Below, piece after piece: positions 48,725 through 60,473 of a stretch of 64,000 nt of DNA. The notes beneath the pieces were generated by a model. That model saw only the letters and a program-made list of their open reading frames with translations, did not search any database and had not been told where the DNA came from. Position numbers and translations under genes: made by a program. Each line of letters starts with the position of its first letter. Position 1 is the first letter of the stretch. The DNA comes from Datura wrightii (lineage: Eukaryota; Streptophyta; Magnoliopsida; Solanales; Solanaceae): contig JASDFA010000003.1 in assembly GCA_035772735.1 (NCBI GenBank), positions 126,967,001 through 127,031,000 of the forward strand. Reading direction: 5' to 3'.

Positions 48725-51033
48725 TGTCATGCCCCACCTTGGGGGGTAAGACTGGCACCTGGTGCCCTACTGTGTCCTGAATAGCTAGACGGTTGAGCCT
48801 AAGCACTTCTGGTGCCTAGCTAGCTCTAACTCTGGATTCAAGGAAACGACGGGCTATATAATGGTTGTAAATACAACCTTCGGCCAACTAGGCCTATAGC
48901 CACCTGTACTACAACATCAGCTAACCAAAATCACATACATATAGGGGAACCTAAGCGGGCCAACAAGGCCACCATGCTGACTACTTACTTCTGAATCAAT
49001 ATAACAGATGCTAAACAGCTACGTGACCGACAAGGTCACCACTACTAACTAAATAAGGCCTCACACGGCCAACATAGACAACTAAGCATACGCACGGCCC
49101 CACATGACCGGCACAACTAACCATAGCGAAATATATACAGACTGCAAGCCTCTAAGAATACCGATAAAATGGTTGGGACAGGGCCTCCGCCTACCCATAC
49201 TGTACAACAAAAGAAAAGGGATAAACCTCTAGCTATCTAGCTCCAAATGGCTGGAGCTGATGACCTTGTGAGCTGGCTGGAATCACGAGGTATCGGCTCC
49301 TCGTCTATGAGTACCTACAGGCAAGTAATGCAATGCCCCGAACGGGCGTCAGTACCACTGGTACTGAATATGTAAAGCAACAACTAAAAAATATCTGAAA
49401 ACCACAATACAACCAATAGAACTGAAACAGAGAGAAATAGACTGCAACTGACTGAAAATGTAAAGCTAAGCCTGTTCTCAACTATGCTGGAAAGGAGTAG
49501 GAGTCATACCTGGAAATGTATTGCTCTACTATCGATCTACTCATATCTAGCGTAACATGGAATAACATAACACACACAAACCTTACCCGACCCCCATAAG
49601 CCGGGAGGTACAATCAACACGCAATCTATACCCCTACCCTGGTTGTCCCATCTCCTATAATAACTATAAGCATCCTTCCAATCCCCTGGGTATGCACTTG
49701 GGCTCACTAAGCCCCTGACTATAACTGTACCTGAGTCCGGAGGACTCCTAAATCAACACCCCGGGCATACCCGCTCGACGGGGGTGTATAAAGGCCGACT
49801 AAGGCACAATATAGGGAAAACCGGCATCCCATCTTCGTCCCCTGTGGGACGGCATGCCACTTCGTAGAGTGACGTATCCTCGCCCTCTGGCGGACAAGTC
49901 GATACCACTATTAACCTTGGGGCGGTCATGAATGCTAGGTAATCCAACCCCAAAACAATACAGTGGTCTCAACTAGTAATACTAACTGCATATACCACTC
50001 GCTGAAGCTAGTGATGATAATATATCTATACATACTATATGCTGAACTAGTGATAGTGATATATGTGTATTTAATACATGTTGAGACTGATAATGGTATA
50101 TGTATATAATCTTCTGTCATACTGTGCTGAGTCTAATGTTGAACAAGATATAGTTTTTCTGCTGGGAATCATACTGTATAACTGAGTTTCATAGTAACAT
50201 GATTTACTATTTCTAACATGCTTTCTAAACTACATTTTAATCTACCATTCTACTTCTGAGATACCTTACAGATACTTATATTGCTTTACTAAGTTTCAAC
50301 TGAACACGCTAATATCCTAGTATACTTTACTAAATCACATACTGGGCATGCTGTACAGTTTCTAACACTTTATATTAGAATTTGTCGTGCTAGCAAGTTT
50401 CACGCTATACATAACATGATGCTTTCAATATCGTACTAATATTCATACTAAACATAAAACACGACTTCTGAAACATTCTACTGGCCTTTGAACTACCTTA
50501 CTATACCGAGATTACTAACTTGCCAAGGAAACTAGCTTTACATACCTTTGCTTCTGATTTCCCGACTAACTGGCATAGCTCGGTCAGTATTTTCACTATT
50601 TCTCCCAACTGCATCCATATATATATCAATTAGGACTAAATACACTAATATTCTGGAAGAAGATAACAATTTTAATATATATATAGCCAAAACTTTGGCT
50701 TATTGAAAAATGGTCGTAAACTCGCTATTTCTCGGAAGTCCAGAAGGGAGAAATACTCACTTTAGGGCTAGGAGTATATTGAAACTAATTTGGAGCAATT
50801 CCACTTACCTTAGTTTGGTAGCACGATGATTCGCCGGCCGAATTTCACGAAACTAAATCTGTAGGAGTGCTCCTTGCTACTTAATAGCTCGGTATCTGGA
50901 GTTAATTTGAGTTTGGGCTGCGTTTGATGGCGTAATCGGATGAATATATATCATAAACCTTCATTCCTCTCTGTTCTTTGTCGTGTTCTGTGGAAATTAT
51001 AAGTTAAATGAAATAAAAATCGAAGTTTGGAGG

Positions 51034-51041
51034 CTTTTATA
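51034..51041 (-). promoter_or_regulatory. TATA box of the G6 3' LTR
   Basis: TATAAAAG on the minus strand, about 260 bases from the LTR 5' end. The 33-bp triplicated motif lies directly upstream. Same site in the other LTR at 58882-58889. Confidence 0.65.
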
Positions 51042-51057
51042 CTTGGGGCTGCACCTC

Positions 51058-51156
51058 ACCTCCGTGACACGCTGTGTAACGCGGAGACTAGCCTCCGTGA
51101 CATGCTGTGTATTGTGGAGGTGAGCCTCCGTGACACTCTGGCAATCGCGGAGAGGG
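51058..51156. repeat. 33-bp motif in three tandem copies, U3 of the G6 3' LTR
   Basis: Units at 51058, 51091 and 51124, each starting CCTCCGTGACA and ending in a GCGGAG-like part that can pair with the unit start. The right LTR has the same three units at about 58908-59006. Confidence 0.88.
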
Positions 51157-51300
51157 TCTGCCAACCTTCTCTTGCGATGGTTCGATGTGTCACTTATCCG
51201 GTCTTTCCTCGGGCCTTTTCTTAGCATGTATGGAATTCAAAAACTCTTAACCAACAAGCGAATAGGCCATCTACATGTCGAGAATTTACGAGGTGTAACA

Positions 51301-51314
51301 TTCTCCCCCCTTTA
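51301..51314 (-). other. Polypurine tract of G6
   Basis: The minus strand reads AAAGGGGGGAGAA immediately before TGTTACACC. Confidence 0.88.
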
Positions 51315-51573
51315 AGAACATTCTTCCTCGAATGTAAACTTCTATTTATAGGTATTCTCAACTTACTCAACTTTTTTTCTAGGAAAATTTTGGCAGAGTT
51401 TCCCCTGTAATATGGATTATCTCAAAAACCTGAAATGCAGAAAAGTCCAATACAGGTACTCCACAAAATACTATAGTATTCATCTCATAAAAGTCTAGAG
51501 TCGACTATCTCATTTATACATATACCATAAGGCACTATATAAAATAACAATACTAACATACCTCTTGACTGAC

Positions 51574-53099
51574 TAGGCTTGAAACAAGTGAGGATATCTA
51601 ATATTCATATCTTCCTCTGCCTCCCAAGTCATCTCCTCTCGGTTCTTGTTACGCCACAATACCTTGACAGAAGTAACGTCTCTAGTCCTCAACCTACGGA
51701 TCTGCCTGTCTAGTATGGCTACTGGGACCTCTTCATAGGCCAGCTCCTCCGTAACCTGGACATCCTATACTGGGACTACTCTGGATGGGTCTCCTATGTA
51801 CTTTCTTAGCATAGATACATGGAAAACTGGATGAACGGATTCTAATTCTGGAGGCAAGTTCAACTCATATGCCACTTGGCCTATTCTCCGCCGAATCTGA
51901 TAAGGCCCAACGAACCTCGGACTGAGCCTACCCTTCTTGCCTAATCTCATCACCTCTTTCATTGGAGATACTTTTAAAAATACCCAGTCATTCACATCAA
52001 ATTCCAGGTCTCTGCACCGCACATCAGCATATGATTTATGGCGGCTCTGTGCAGTCAGTAGGCGTTCTCTGATAAGCTTTACCTTCTCCTTTGACTATTT
52101 AATAATATCTGGCCCAATCAGTGCTGACTCTCCCACTTCAAACCAGCCAACTGGTGACCTACATTTTCGCCCATATAATGACGCAAAGGGCGCCATCTGG
52201 ATAGCTGAGTGATAACTATTATTATAAGCAAATTCAATTAGCGGCAAATGCTCATCCCAGCTACCTCCAAAGTCTAGCACACACGCCCGTAGCATATCCT
52301 CGAGAGTCTGAATAGTGCGTTCAGCATGCCCATCTGTCTGAGGGTGGAATGCTGTGCTCAAATTAATCTGCGTTCCCAGACCTTTCTGAAATGACTGCCA
52401 AAACCTAGCTGTAAATTGTGCTCCTCTGTCAGAGATAATAGATACGGGAACACCGTGTAATCTAACTATTTCTCTGATATACAGCTCGGCATAATCTTCG
52501 GTAGAGAAAGTGGCTTTTACTAGAAGGAAATGGGTTGATTTCGTCAGTCTCTCAACAATTACCCAAATTGAATGATGTCTATGCCTAGTACGGGGTAGTC
52601 CTGCTAGAAAGTCCATGTTTACTGCTTCCCACTTCCAAAGAGGCACAGCTATGTCCTGAGTCAACCCACCTGGTTTCTACTGTTCTGCTTTTACTTGCTG
52701 ACAGTTAGGACACTGGGCTACAAATTCGGCTATTTCCCTTTTCATACCTGGCCACCAGTAGATCTCCTTAATATCGTGGTACATTTTCATTGCGCCTGGG
52801 TGGAGAGAATAGCGTGCGTAATGTACCTCACTCATAATTTGCTGGCGGATCCCTGAAACATCTGGAACATAGAGACGACCCTTGCATCTCAGCACTTCGT
52901 CCTCAGTTACCTGAAAATCTGGCGCTTTCCCTTGTTGAATTTTGTCCTTAAGCTGAACCAGGTCAGGATCTTCATACTTCCATTCTTTTACCTCCTCAAC
53001 TAATGACGACACAGCGGTATTCTGAATTACCGCTCTATTGTCCTCTGTCTCTGCTACACGAATGGCTAGGCTGGCTAATTGACGTATTTCTTTGACCAA
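51574..53099 (-). pseudogene. G6 integrase with chromodomain, well preserved but interrupted
   Basis: The HHCC domain is in a 140-codon ORF (52677-53099: SLHPGAMKMYH, QCPNCQQV). A TAG follows. The core is in 52095-52664, with the D-D-35-E triad intact: Asp in NMDF (residue 18), Asp in SDRG (79) and Glu in HAERT (115). After a second stop come GPY/F (51765-52022: WVFLKVSPMKEVMRLGKKGR, VHPVFHVSMLRKYI) and, after a TAG at 51765-51767, the chromodomain (EELAYEEVPVAILDRQIRRL, VTSVKVLWRNKN, TWEAEEDM) ending at TAG 51574-51576. Chromodomains of this group are thought to guide insertion to heterochromatin, which fits the nesting seen here. Confidence 0.92.
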
Positions 53100-53114
53100 A
53101 TCCTACTGCTCGGG

Positions 53115-54557
53115 CTACAAATACGCCAAACTCCCCATCGATTTACAGTTGAGAGCATCTGCTACTACATTGGCTTTTCCCGGGTGATACAGAATGTCCA
53201 CGTCATAATCTTTCAATAACTCCAACCACCGACGCTGTCGCAAATTCAACTCCCTCTGAGTGAAGATATACTGTAGGCTCTTATGATCTGTGAAAATATC
53301 CATGAGGACGCCATACAAGTAATGTCTCCATTACTTTAAGGCGTGGATCACTGCGGCTAACTCCAGGTCATGGGTAGGATAATTCCTTTCGTGTTTCCTC
53401 AGCTGTCTGGAAGCATAAGCAATAACTTTACTGTGCTGCATCAACACACATCCCAACCCAATACCTGATGCATCACAATACACTGAATAACCCTCTGTAC
53501 CTTCTAGCAACGCTAATACTGGGGCGGAGGTCAACCTGTCTTTCAATTCTTGGAAACTCTGCTCACATGCCTCTGTCCACTGGAACTTTACTGCTTTTTG
53601 CGTTAGCTTAGTCAGAGGTGCCGCTATGGTGGAGAATCCCTCAACAAACCTTCTATAGTATCCTGCTAATCCCAGAAAACTGCGGACTTCAGTCGGAGTG
53701 GTAGGTCTGTGCCATGTTTTGACTGCTTCTATTTTCTGCGTATCTACCTGTATACCAGCATCCGACACAATATGCCCCAAGAAAGCTACTGAGTTAAGCC
53801 AAAATTCACATTTGGAGAACTTGGCGTACAACTGACGGTCCCAGAGAATCTGGAGCACTGTCCATAAATGATTTTGGTGGTCTGTCTCTGAGCGAGAATA
53901 CACCAGAATGTCGTCGATACACACTATCACAAACAGGTGCAGGTATGGTCTGAAGATACTGTTCATCAGGTCCATAAATACTTTTGGGGCATTCGTCAGC
54001 CCAAAGAACATAACTAGAAATTCAAAGTGGTCGTATCTAGTCCTGAAGGCTATCTTGGGAATGTCTCTTTCACGGACTCGAACCTGATGGTATCCGAACC
54101 GTAAATCAATCTTGGAGAAATATTTGGCCCCCTGTAACTGGTCAAACAAATCATCTATTCTGGGAAGCAGATACTTATTCTTAACTGTAACCTTATTCAA
54201 CTACCGGTAATCTAAACACATGCGGAGCGAGCCATCCTTCTTTCTCACAAATAGAACTGGCGCACCCCACAGTGAAGTACTCGGCCGCATAAAGCCCTTG
54301 TCTAACAGATCTTTCAGCTGCTCTTTTAATTCTCTGAGTTTGGCAGGAGCCATACGATACGGAGGAATTGATATTGACTGAGTGTCCGGTAGAAAATCAA
54401 TTGCGAAGTCTATTTCTCTTTCTGGTGGAATACCAGGTAGCTCATCTGGAAATACGTCAGGAAATTCATTCACCACTGGGATTGACTGGAGAGTCAGAGG
54501 CTCTACCCGAACATCCTGAACTCTAACAAGGAGGTAAATGCACCCCTTAGCTATCAA
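53115..54557 (-). pseudogene. G6 reverse transcriptase and RNase H, nearly open
   Basis: RT N-terminal part in 54201-54557 (IPPYRMAPAKLRELKEQLKD, FVRKKDGSLRMCLDYR). A single TAG at the Gln of DYRQLNK separates it from the 289-codon ORF 53331-54200, which covers the rest of RT and the start of RNase H. The catalytic box reads VIVCIDDIL, with Cys in place of the usual Phe or Tyr before IDD. KIDLRFGYHQ is visible and the RNase H Asp of YCDASGIGLGC is kept. A stop at 53331 (ALK, stop, WRHYLYG) breaks RNase H, which resumes at 53115-53318 with DIFTDHKSLQY. Confidence 0.92.
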
Positions 54558-54639
54558 CTTCCTCGCCTAAAGGTAGGAAATAAACCTACCATTCGGCGTA
54601 GCTGTGCTGCCCTTCCACTCTCGTACTGCCTCTCTTGGA

Positions 54640-54990
54640 AAGTGGAATCAGACTATCTTGGTCCAGCATTCTACATTTGCATAGCACGGAGCCAACCAAT
54701 CCATACCCATAATGGCGTCGAAATCGACCATTTCTAATTCTACCAGATCTACTGTGGTCTGGCACTCAGCAACCTCTACTATACACCCGCGATAGACCCT
54801 TCTAGCTACAATGGAGTCACCAATGGGGGTGGATACTGAAAAAGGTTGTTGAAACAACTCTGGTGCAGCATTAAACTATCGAGCCACAAATGGAGTAATG
54901 TAGGACAAAGTAGATCCTGGATCAATCAATACATAAGCAGGGTGTGAGCAGATAGTCATCATACCTGTCACAACATCAGGAGATGCTTCT
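54640..54990 (-). pseudogene. G6 aspartic protease
   Basis: Active-site motif VLIDPGSTLSYITP with Asp at 54921-54923. C-terminal part open in 54648-54857 (FSVSTPIGDSIVARRVYRGC, VELEMVDFDAIMGMDWLAPC). Its frame relation to RT is broken between 54557 and 54648. Confidence 0.85.
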
Positions 54991-55159
54991 GAATCCTGCA
55001 TCCCCGATAAAGCATATGTGCAGCTTGGACCTGCACCTACACTGGAGACCCTAATCTGCCCCGACCCCTACCTGCTGAAATTGAGGGCGTGCGCCCTGCC
55101 GAGGATGCTGAAACTCGTGACCCTGCGGATGCCCTGTCCTGTCTATCCGGATCCTCCTG

Positions 55160-56367
55160 ACCTCTGGCTGGGCAATCTCTCATCAGATGGCCCTCTTGGC
55201 CACAAAAATAACATCCGGTTGAGCCATACCTGCATGCTCCGTAATGGTGTCGGCTGCATATAGGTCAAAGTGGTAAGGTATACCTGCTCTGCTCCGCCCT
55301 CCTCTGTAATGGTGAATTTGTAATCTGCGAGCCTCTGCCGATCTCTGACTGCCCCTGTGGCTAAATCTGCCCCTCTGCAGCTATGGTGGGTGCGGGGATC
55401 TGGGCGGCCTATCTAACAATCGTGGCCTAGGTCCTCCCCAAGCCTCCCTCTGTAACTCAACTGGCCTATTCCTACGGCACTGTTCCTGATTGGTCCTCCT
55501 GATCTCCCGATGTCGCTGCCTGGTGCCCTCAATATTCTGGGAAAATGCCTGAACTCGGGCAATATCCATGTCCTCTCGCAGTGTGGCCGTAATACAAGTC
55601 TCAACATATTCTGGATTCAACCCCATGATAAAGCGGTGTACTCTGGATTCCATGGTATCAACAAAGGCCAGTGCGTATTGGGCCAAAGAATCGAACCGCA
55701 AAAGGTAATCCCGAACACTCATGGCCCCCTGCTCTAAATGTAAAAACTAATCCACCCAGGCCTGTCGAATCTCCTGTGGTAAATAGTGATCCAGAAAAGC
55801 TCCTAAGAAGCTGGACCAGGTTGAAGGGGAAACATCTCTCCCTCGGGACCTTTCCCAGCCTTCATACCACAACACGGCGATGTCCCGTAACCGAAATGCT
55901 GCCAACTCAACCGATTCTATAGGCATGGCATGCATAACCCTGAAATTTCTCTGCATCTGATCTAGAAAATCCTGAGGGTCCTCTGTCCTGTCCGTACCTG
56001 TAAACTGTGGGGGATTCAGAGCCAGAAACTCTCTGACCCTCGAACTACCGGGCCTTCCTGATGACTCCGCAACTATAGACAGCATCGGCTGACGCTGAGC
56101 AGCCATCATCTGTGCTAACACGACTACCGCACTCCTAACCTCCTGGTCAGAAGGTATTGGTATAGGGACTGCTGGAGGTGGTGTCTCCCCAAGTGGCTCA
56201 TGATGTGGTGGAGATTGCTGAGGAGGTTGGGACGATGCCTCTGTATTGCCCTCTGATCGGGCTGTTTCTAAAAGAGGGTGAAGCATCCTGCTGGTGCCTT
56301 CTCCTGCTGCAATATCCAAGCTCCGGCCTATTATAAGATGATGCTGGTCTGACATTATCTGTAACAA
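55160..56367 (-). pseudogene. G6 gag with intact CCHC knuckle, interrupted
   Basis: The first ORF, 55747-56367, starts MLQIMSDQHHL; the second Met is the likely start by comparison with G1 and G4. It contains the gag core (FTGTDRTEDPQDFLDQMQRN, WYEGWERSRG, FLGAFLDHYLPQEIR) and stops at a TAG for the Gln of VDQFLHLEQG; G1 keeps CAG here. The second ORF, 55381-55722, starts MSVRDYLLRFDSLAQYALAF and ends at another TAG. After a frameshift the nucleocapsid knuckle CYFCGQEGHLMRDC is intact at 55172-55213. Confidence 0.88.
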
Positions 56368-56550
56368 AAGAATACAGTAAGCTCTAGGGACTCAATCCTA
56401 TACTGTACCGCTCTACAGCACGACTTAATTAGAATAAAAGGCAACCATCCTATCATGCCTGGCAACCTCCTGCCCATAGTATGTGGTGCACAACACATCC
56501 ATAGGCAAGACTCTACTTAGAAAGGCTTGCAGACTCCCTGGGATACGACG

Positions 56551-56563
56551 TGCTCTGATACCA
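56551..56563 (-). other. G6 primer binding site
   Basis: The minus strand reads TGGTATCAGAGCA, a perfect complement of the initiator-Met tRNA end, 4 bases from the LTR. Confidence 0.92.
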
Positions 56564-56567
56564 TGTT

Positions 56568-59148
56568 TGTCACGCCCCGCCTTAGGGGGTATGATTGGCA
56601 CCTGGTGCCCTACTGGGTCCTGAACTGCTAGACTGCTGAGCCTAAGCACTTCTGGTGCCTGGCTGGCTCTAACACTAGATTCAAGGAAACGATGGACTAT
56701 ATAACGGCTGTAAATATAGCCTCCGGCCGACTAGTCCTATAGCCACCTGTAATATAACATCAGCTAACCAGAATCACATACATATAGGGAAACCTAAGCG
56801 GGCCGACAAGGCCACCATGCTGACTAGTTACTTCTGAATCAATATAACAGATGCTAAACAGCTAAGTGACCGATAAGGTCACCAATACTAACTGAATAAG
56901 GCCTCACACAGCCAACATAGACAACTAAGCATACGCACGACCCCACACGACCAGCACAACTAACCACAGGGAAATATATACAGACTGCAAGCCTCTAAGA
57001 ATACCGATAAAATGGTTGGGACAGGGCCCCGGCCTACCCATATTGTACAACAAAAGAAAAGGGATAAACCTCTAACTATCTAGCTTTGAATGACTGGAGC
57101 TGATGACCCTGTGAGATGGCTGGAATCACGAGGTATCGGCTCCTCGTCTATGAGTACCTGCAGGCAAGTAATGCAGCCCCCCAACAGGCGTCAGTACCGC
57201 TGGTACGGAGTATGTAAAGCAACAACTGAAAAATATCTGAAAACCACAATACAACCGATGGAACTGAAACAGAGAGAAATAGACTGGAACTGACTGAAAA
57301 TGTAAAGCTAAGCCTGTTCTCAACTATGTTGGAAAGGAGTAGGAGTCATACCTAGAAATGTATCGCTCTACTGTTGATCTACTCGTATCTAGCGTAACAT
57401 TTCATAACATAACACACACAAACCTTAACCGTCCCCCATAAGCCGGGAGGTACAATCAACACGCAATCTATACCCCTACCCCGGTCGTCCCATCTCCTGT
57501 AATAACTATAAGCATCCTGCCGATCCCCTGGGTATGCACTTGGGCTCGCTGAGCCCCTGACTATAACTGCACCTGAGTCCGGAGGACTCCTGAATCAACA
57601 CCCCGGGCGTACCCGCTCGACGGGGGTGTATAAAGGCTGACCAAGGCACAATATGGGGAAAACCGGCATCCCATATTTGTCCCTTGTGGGACGACATGCC
57701 ACTCCATAGAGTGACGTATCCTCTCCCTCTGGCGGATGAGTCGATAAAGCTATTAACCCTGGGGCGGTCATGGATGCTAGGTAATCCAACCCCAAAACAA
57801 TACAGTGGTCTCAACTAGTAATACTAACTGCATATACCACTCGCTGAAGCTAGTGATGATAATATATCTATACATACTATATGCTGAACTAGTGATAGTG
57901 ATATATGTGTATTTAATACATGTTGAGACTGATAATGGTATATGTATATAATCTTCTGTCATACTGTGCTGAGTCTAATGTTGAACAAGATATAGTTTTT
58001 CTGCTGGGAATCATACTGTATAACTGAGTTTCATAGTAACATGATTTACTATTTCTAACATGCTTTCTAAACTACATTTTAATCTACCATTCTACTTCTG
58101 AGATACCTTACAGATACTTATATTTCTTTACTAAGTTTCAACTGAACACGATAATAACCTAGTATACTTTACTAAATCACATACTGGGCATGCTGTACAG
58201 TTTCTAATACTTTGTATTAGAATTTATGTCATGCTAGCAAGTTTCACGCTATACATAACATGATGCTTTCAGTATCGTACTAATATTCATACTACACATA
58301 ACACACAACTTCTGAAACATTCTACTGGCCTTTGAACTACCTTACTATACCGACATTACTAACTTGCCGAGGAAACCAGCTTTACATACCTTCGCTTCTG
58401 ATTTCCCGACTAACTGGCATAACTCGATCAGTATTTTTTCTATTTCTCCCAACTGCATCCATATATATATCAATTAGGACTAAATACACTAATATTCTGG
58501 AAGAAGATAACATTTTTAATATATATATATATAGCCAAAACTTTGGCTTATCGCAAAACGGTCGTAAACTCGCAATTTCTCGGAATTCAAGAAGGGAGAA
58601 ATACTCATTTTAGGGCTAGAAGTATATTGACACTAATTTGGAGCAATTCCACTTACCTTAGTTCTGTAGCATGACGATTCACCGGCCGAATTTCATGAAA
58701 CTAAATTCGTAGGAGTGCTCCTTGCTGCTTAATACCTCGGTATCTGGAGTTAATTTGAGTTTGGGCTGCATTTGATGGCGTAATCGGATCAATATATATC
58801 GTAAAACTTCATTCCTCTCTGTTCTCTGTCGTGTTCTCCGAAAATTATAAGTTAAATGAAATAAAAACCGAAGTTTGGAGGCTTTTATACTTGGGGCTTC
58901 ACCTCACCTCCGTGACACGTTGTGTAACGCGGAGCCTAGCCTCCGTGACACGTTGTGTATCGCGAAGGTGAGCCTCCGTGACACTCTGTCCATCGCGGAG
59001 GGGGTCTGGCAGCCTTCTCTTGTGATGGTTCAATGTGTCACTTATCCGATCTTTCTCCAGGCCTTTTCCTAGCAATTATGGCATTCAAAAACTCTTAACC
59101 AACAAGCGAATAGGCCATCTACATGTCGAGAATTTATGGGGTGTAACA
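56568..59148 (-). repeat. G6 5' LTR (2581 bp)
   Basis: Plus strand TGTCACGCCCC to GGTGTAACA. Partner of 48725-51300. TATA box at 58882-58889, 33-bp motif array at about 58908-59006, and a (TA)n run at 58520-58533 longer than in the left LTR. Confidence 0.96.
58882..58889 (-). promoter_or_regulatory. TATA box of the G6 5' LTR
   Basis: TATAAAAG on the minus strand, conserved between both G6 LTRs. This copy would drive the element transcript. Confidence 0.68.
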
Positions 59149-59603
59149 TTGGATGTGCAGTATCACTGGAATCTCGGCAATTGACATCCCCTCGCGCGCG
59201 CATGGCATGGGGCATGACACTCCTGTTGGCACGAAGCTTGGCTGACGTGGCACGACACTGTATGCAGGCACACTGCTTGGCACTCCTCGCGTGCACTCCT
59301 GCGTGACACGGCGCCCATCGCGGTAGTGTCTTGTTGTGGCATGCTGCAGGTGATCAAGGTACTTCTAAGTTTTCTTCATGCCATCTTCCTTGCACTTAAT
59401 CCCAAACTTCCTTTATCTTCATGCATAATCCTATTAAGCTTATCTTTATCATTTTTCACCTAAAAAACAAAAAGATAATCACATTGGTTAGTTTATGTAC
59501 GAAATTATACGAAATCACATGAGAATACAATTAATTAAATTGACAAGCTTGACTAAAGTATGTTATAAAATAACACTTGGGAACGTATTTATGCCCAAGA
59601 TTA
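59149..59603 (-). repeat. T2 5' LTR, right fragment, with G6 target duplication
   Basis: Continues the LTR broken at 48724. Ends (minus-strand start) at about 59603 with TAATCTTGGGC, the family's TGATCTTGGGC with one G-to-A change. It contains the GC module (GCGTGACACGGCGCCCATCG, 59301-59320). Confidence 0.9.
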
Positions 59604-60260
59604 TGGGTCCTATCCCCTTTCAAATGACTTGAAAACCAAGCAAAAAATCATGTTTAAAAGCCCAATGAGTTGGTAAATTAGCAACTAATTATTCATTCCC
59701 CTAGAGAGTTCCCATGCCTCAAACGACAGAATAGCCATGTCATATAGCTTGGAAGATGCTAACTCTACTAACTCTATTGTTGTATCATGCACAACTCGTA
59801 GCACTATGTAATGATTATCAATGAACTCTTGAGGGTCCTCAATAGGATTAGACCCTGTGAACACATGGGGGCTCAAACAAAAGAATTCCCAAGATTTGGA
59901 ATTCTCCAAACTACTATTTTTGGTGCCTATTACTGTCCCCAACTATTGTTCACATGCAACTACCATTAGAGTCAATAATCAGACTACAACTTAAAACATC
60001 CTATTCCCCTGATTTAGGTGAAGGAATTACAGGTGCTGGAGGATCCATAGTTCTAGCTTCCTTAGGAACCACCAGAGCAAGTGGAGCAAGAGGTGCCAGA
60101 TATTTATTAATACATTTGGTGCTATCGAAATAGGAATTTCTAGAGCAGGAGATTCACCCTGAGCTTTCAATCTATCCCTTTGATCAAGGGAGGGGTGACT
60201 GGTGCTTTCCTCAACATCGTGCTAATTTGTCTACTAGTCATCTACCTAGTCACAAGCATT
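59604..60260 (-). pseudogene. G2 gag, degenerate
   Basis: The clearest piece is an 85-codon ORF (59685-59942) with FTGSNPIEDPQEFIDNHYIV, ELASSKLYDMAILSFEAWE and SRGMNN. This is the same part of gag as FTGTDRTEDPQDFLDQMQRN in G6. The rest upstream (to about 60260) is broken. Confidence 0.7.
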
Positions 60261-60456
60261 TTTTAAACAAGGGTACAAAAGCACGATTTAGATTTCAAAT
60301 GTTCTTATGACTCTGCTCTATAGTATAATTTATCAATGAAAGAAGATAAACAATTCTTAAATGACATGTAGCCTCTTGATTATAAGTATTGTACACAATA
60401 TGCACATAAGCAAGATTCTATTAGACATGATTTGTGGACTCCCTAGGACTTGACAT
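60261..60456 (-). other. G2 leader
   Basis: Region between the primer site and gag. Contains the GCTATAAT-like and CCTCTTGATTATAAG bases seen in the same place in other copies only loosely. Nothing else recognised. Confidence 0.4.
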
Positions 60457-60469
60457 TGCTTTGATACAA
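60457..60469 (-). other. G2 primer binding site, degenerate
   Basis: The minus strand reads TTGTATCAAAGCA against TGGTATCAGAGCA (two changes). Confidence 0.7.
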
Positions 60470-60473
60470 AGTT

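Larger units (their letters stand above)
48725..51300 (-). repeat. G6 3' LTR (2576 bp)
   Basis: Plus strand TGTCATGCCCC to GGTGTAACA. Matches 56568-59148 with several percent divergence overall, except for a 351-bp identical tract (49932-50282). Confidence 0.96.
48725..59148 (-). mobile_element. G6: complete Tekay/Del chromovirus (10424 bp)
   Basis: Both LTRs, target duplication, primer site and polypurine tract are present. The internal region holds gag, protease, RT, RNase H, integrase and chromodomain in order. It is the best preserved element: RT/RNase H has a 289-codon open piece and the integrase core a 189-codon one. It sits in a T2 LTR and is among the youngest insertions. Still defective through several stops and at least two frameshifts. 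Confidence 0.96.

Noticed and set aside
49935..50120. 61-codon ORF, identical to one at 57777-57962
   Set aside because: Identity comes from the two LTRs being copies of each other (and the conversion tract), not from protein conservation. Low-complexity Ile/Tyr/Thr-rich sequence without a domain.
50997..51315. Overlapping ORFs on both strands with RVTEA and LRDTLC repeats
   Set aside because: The repeating residues come from the 33-bp DNA repeat in the LTR.
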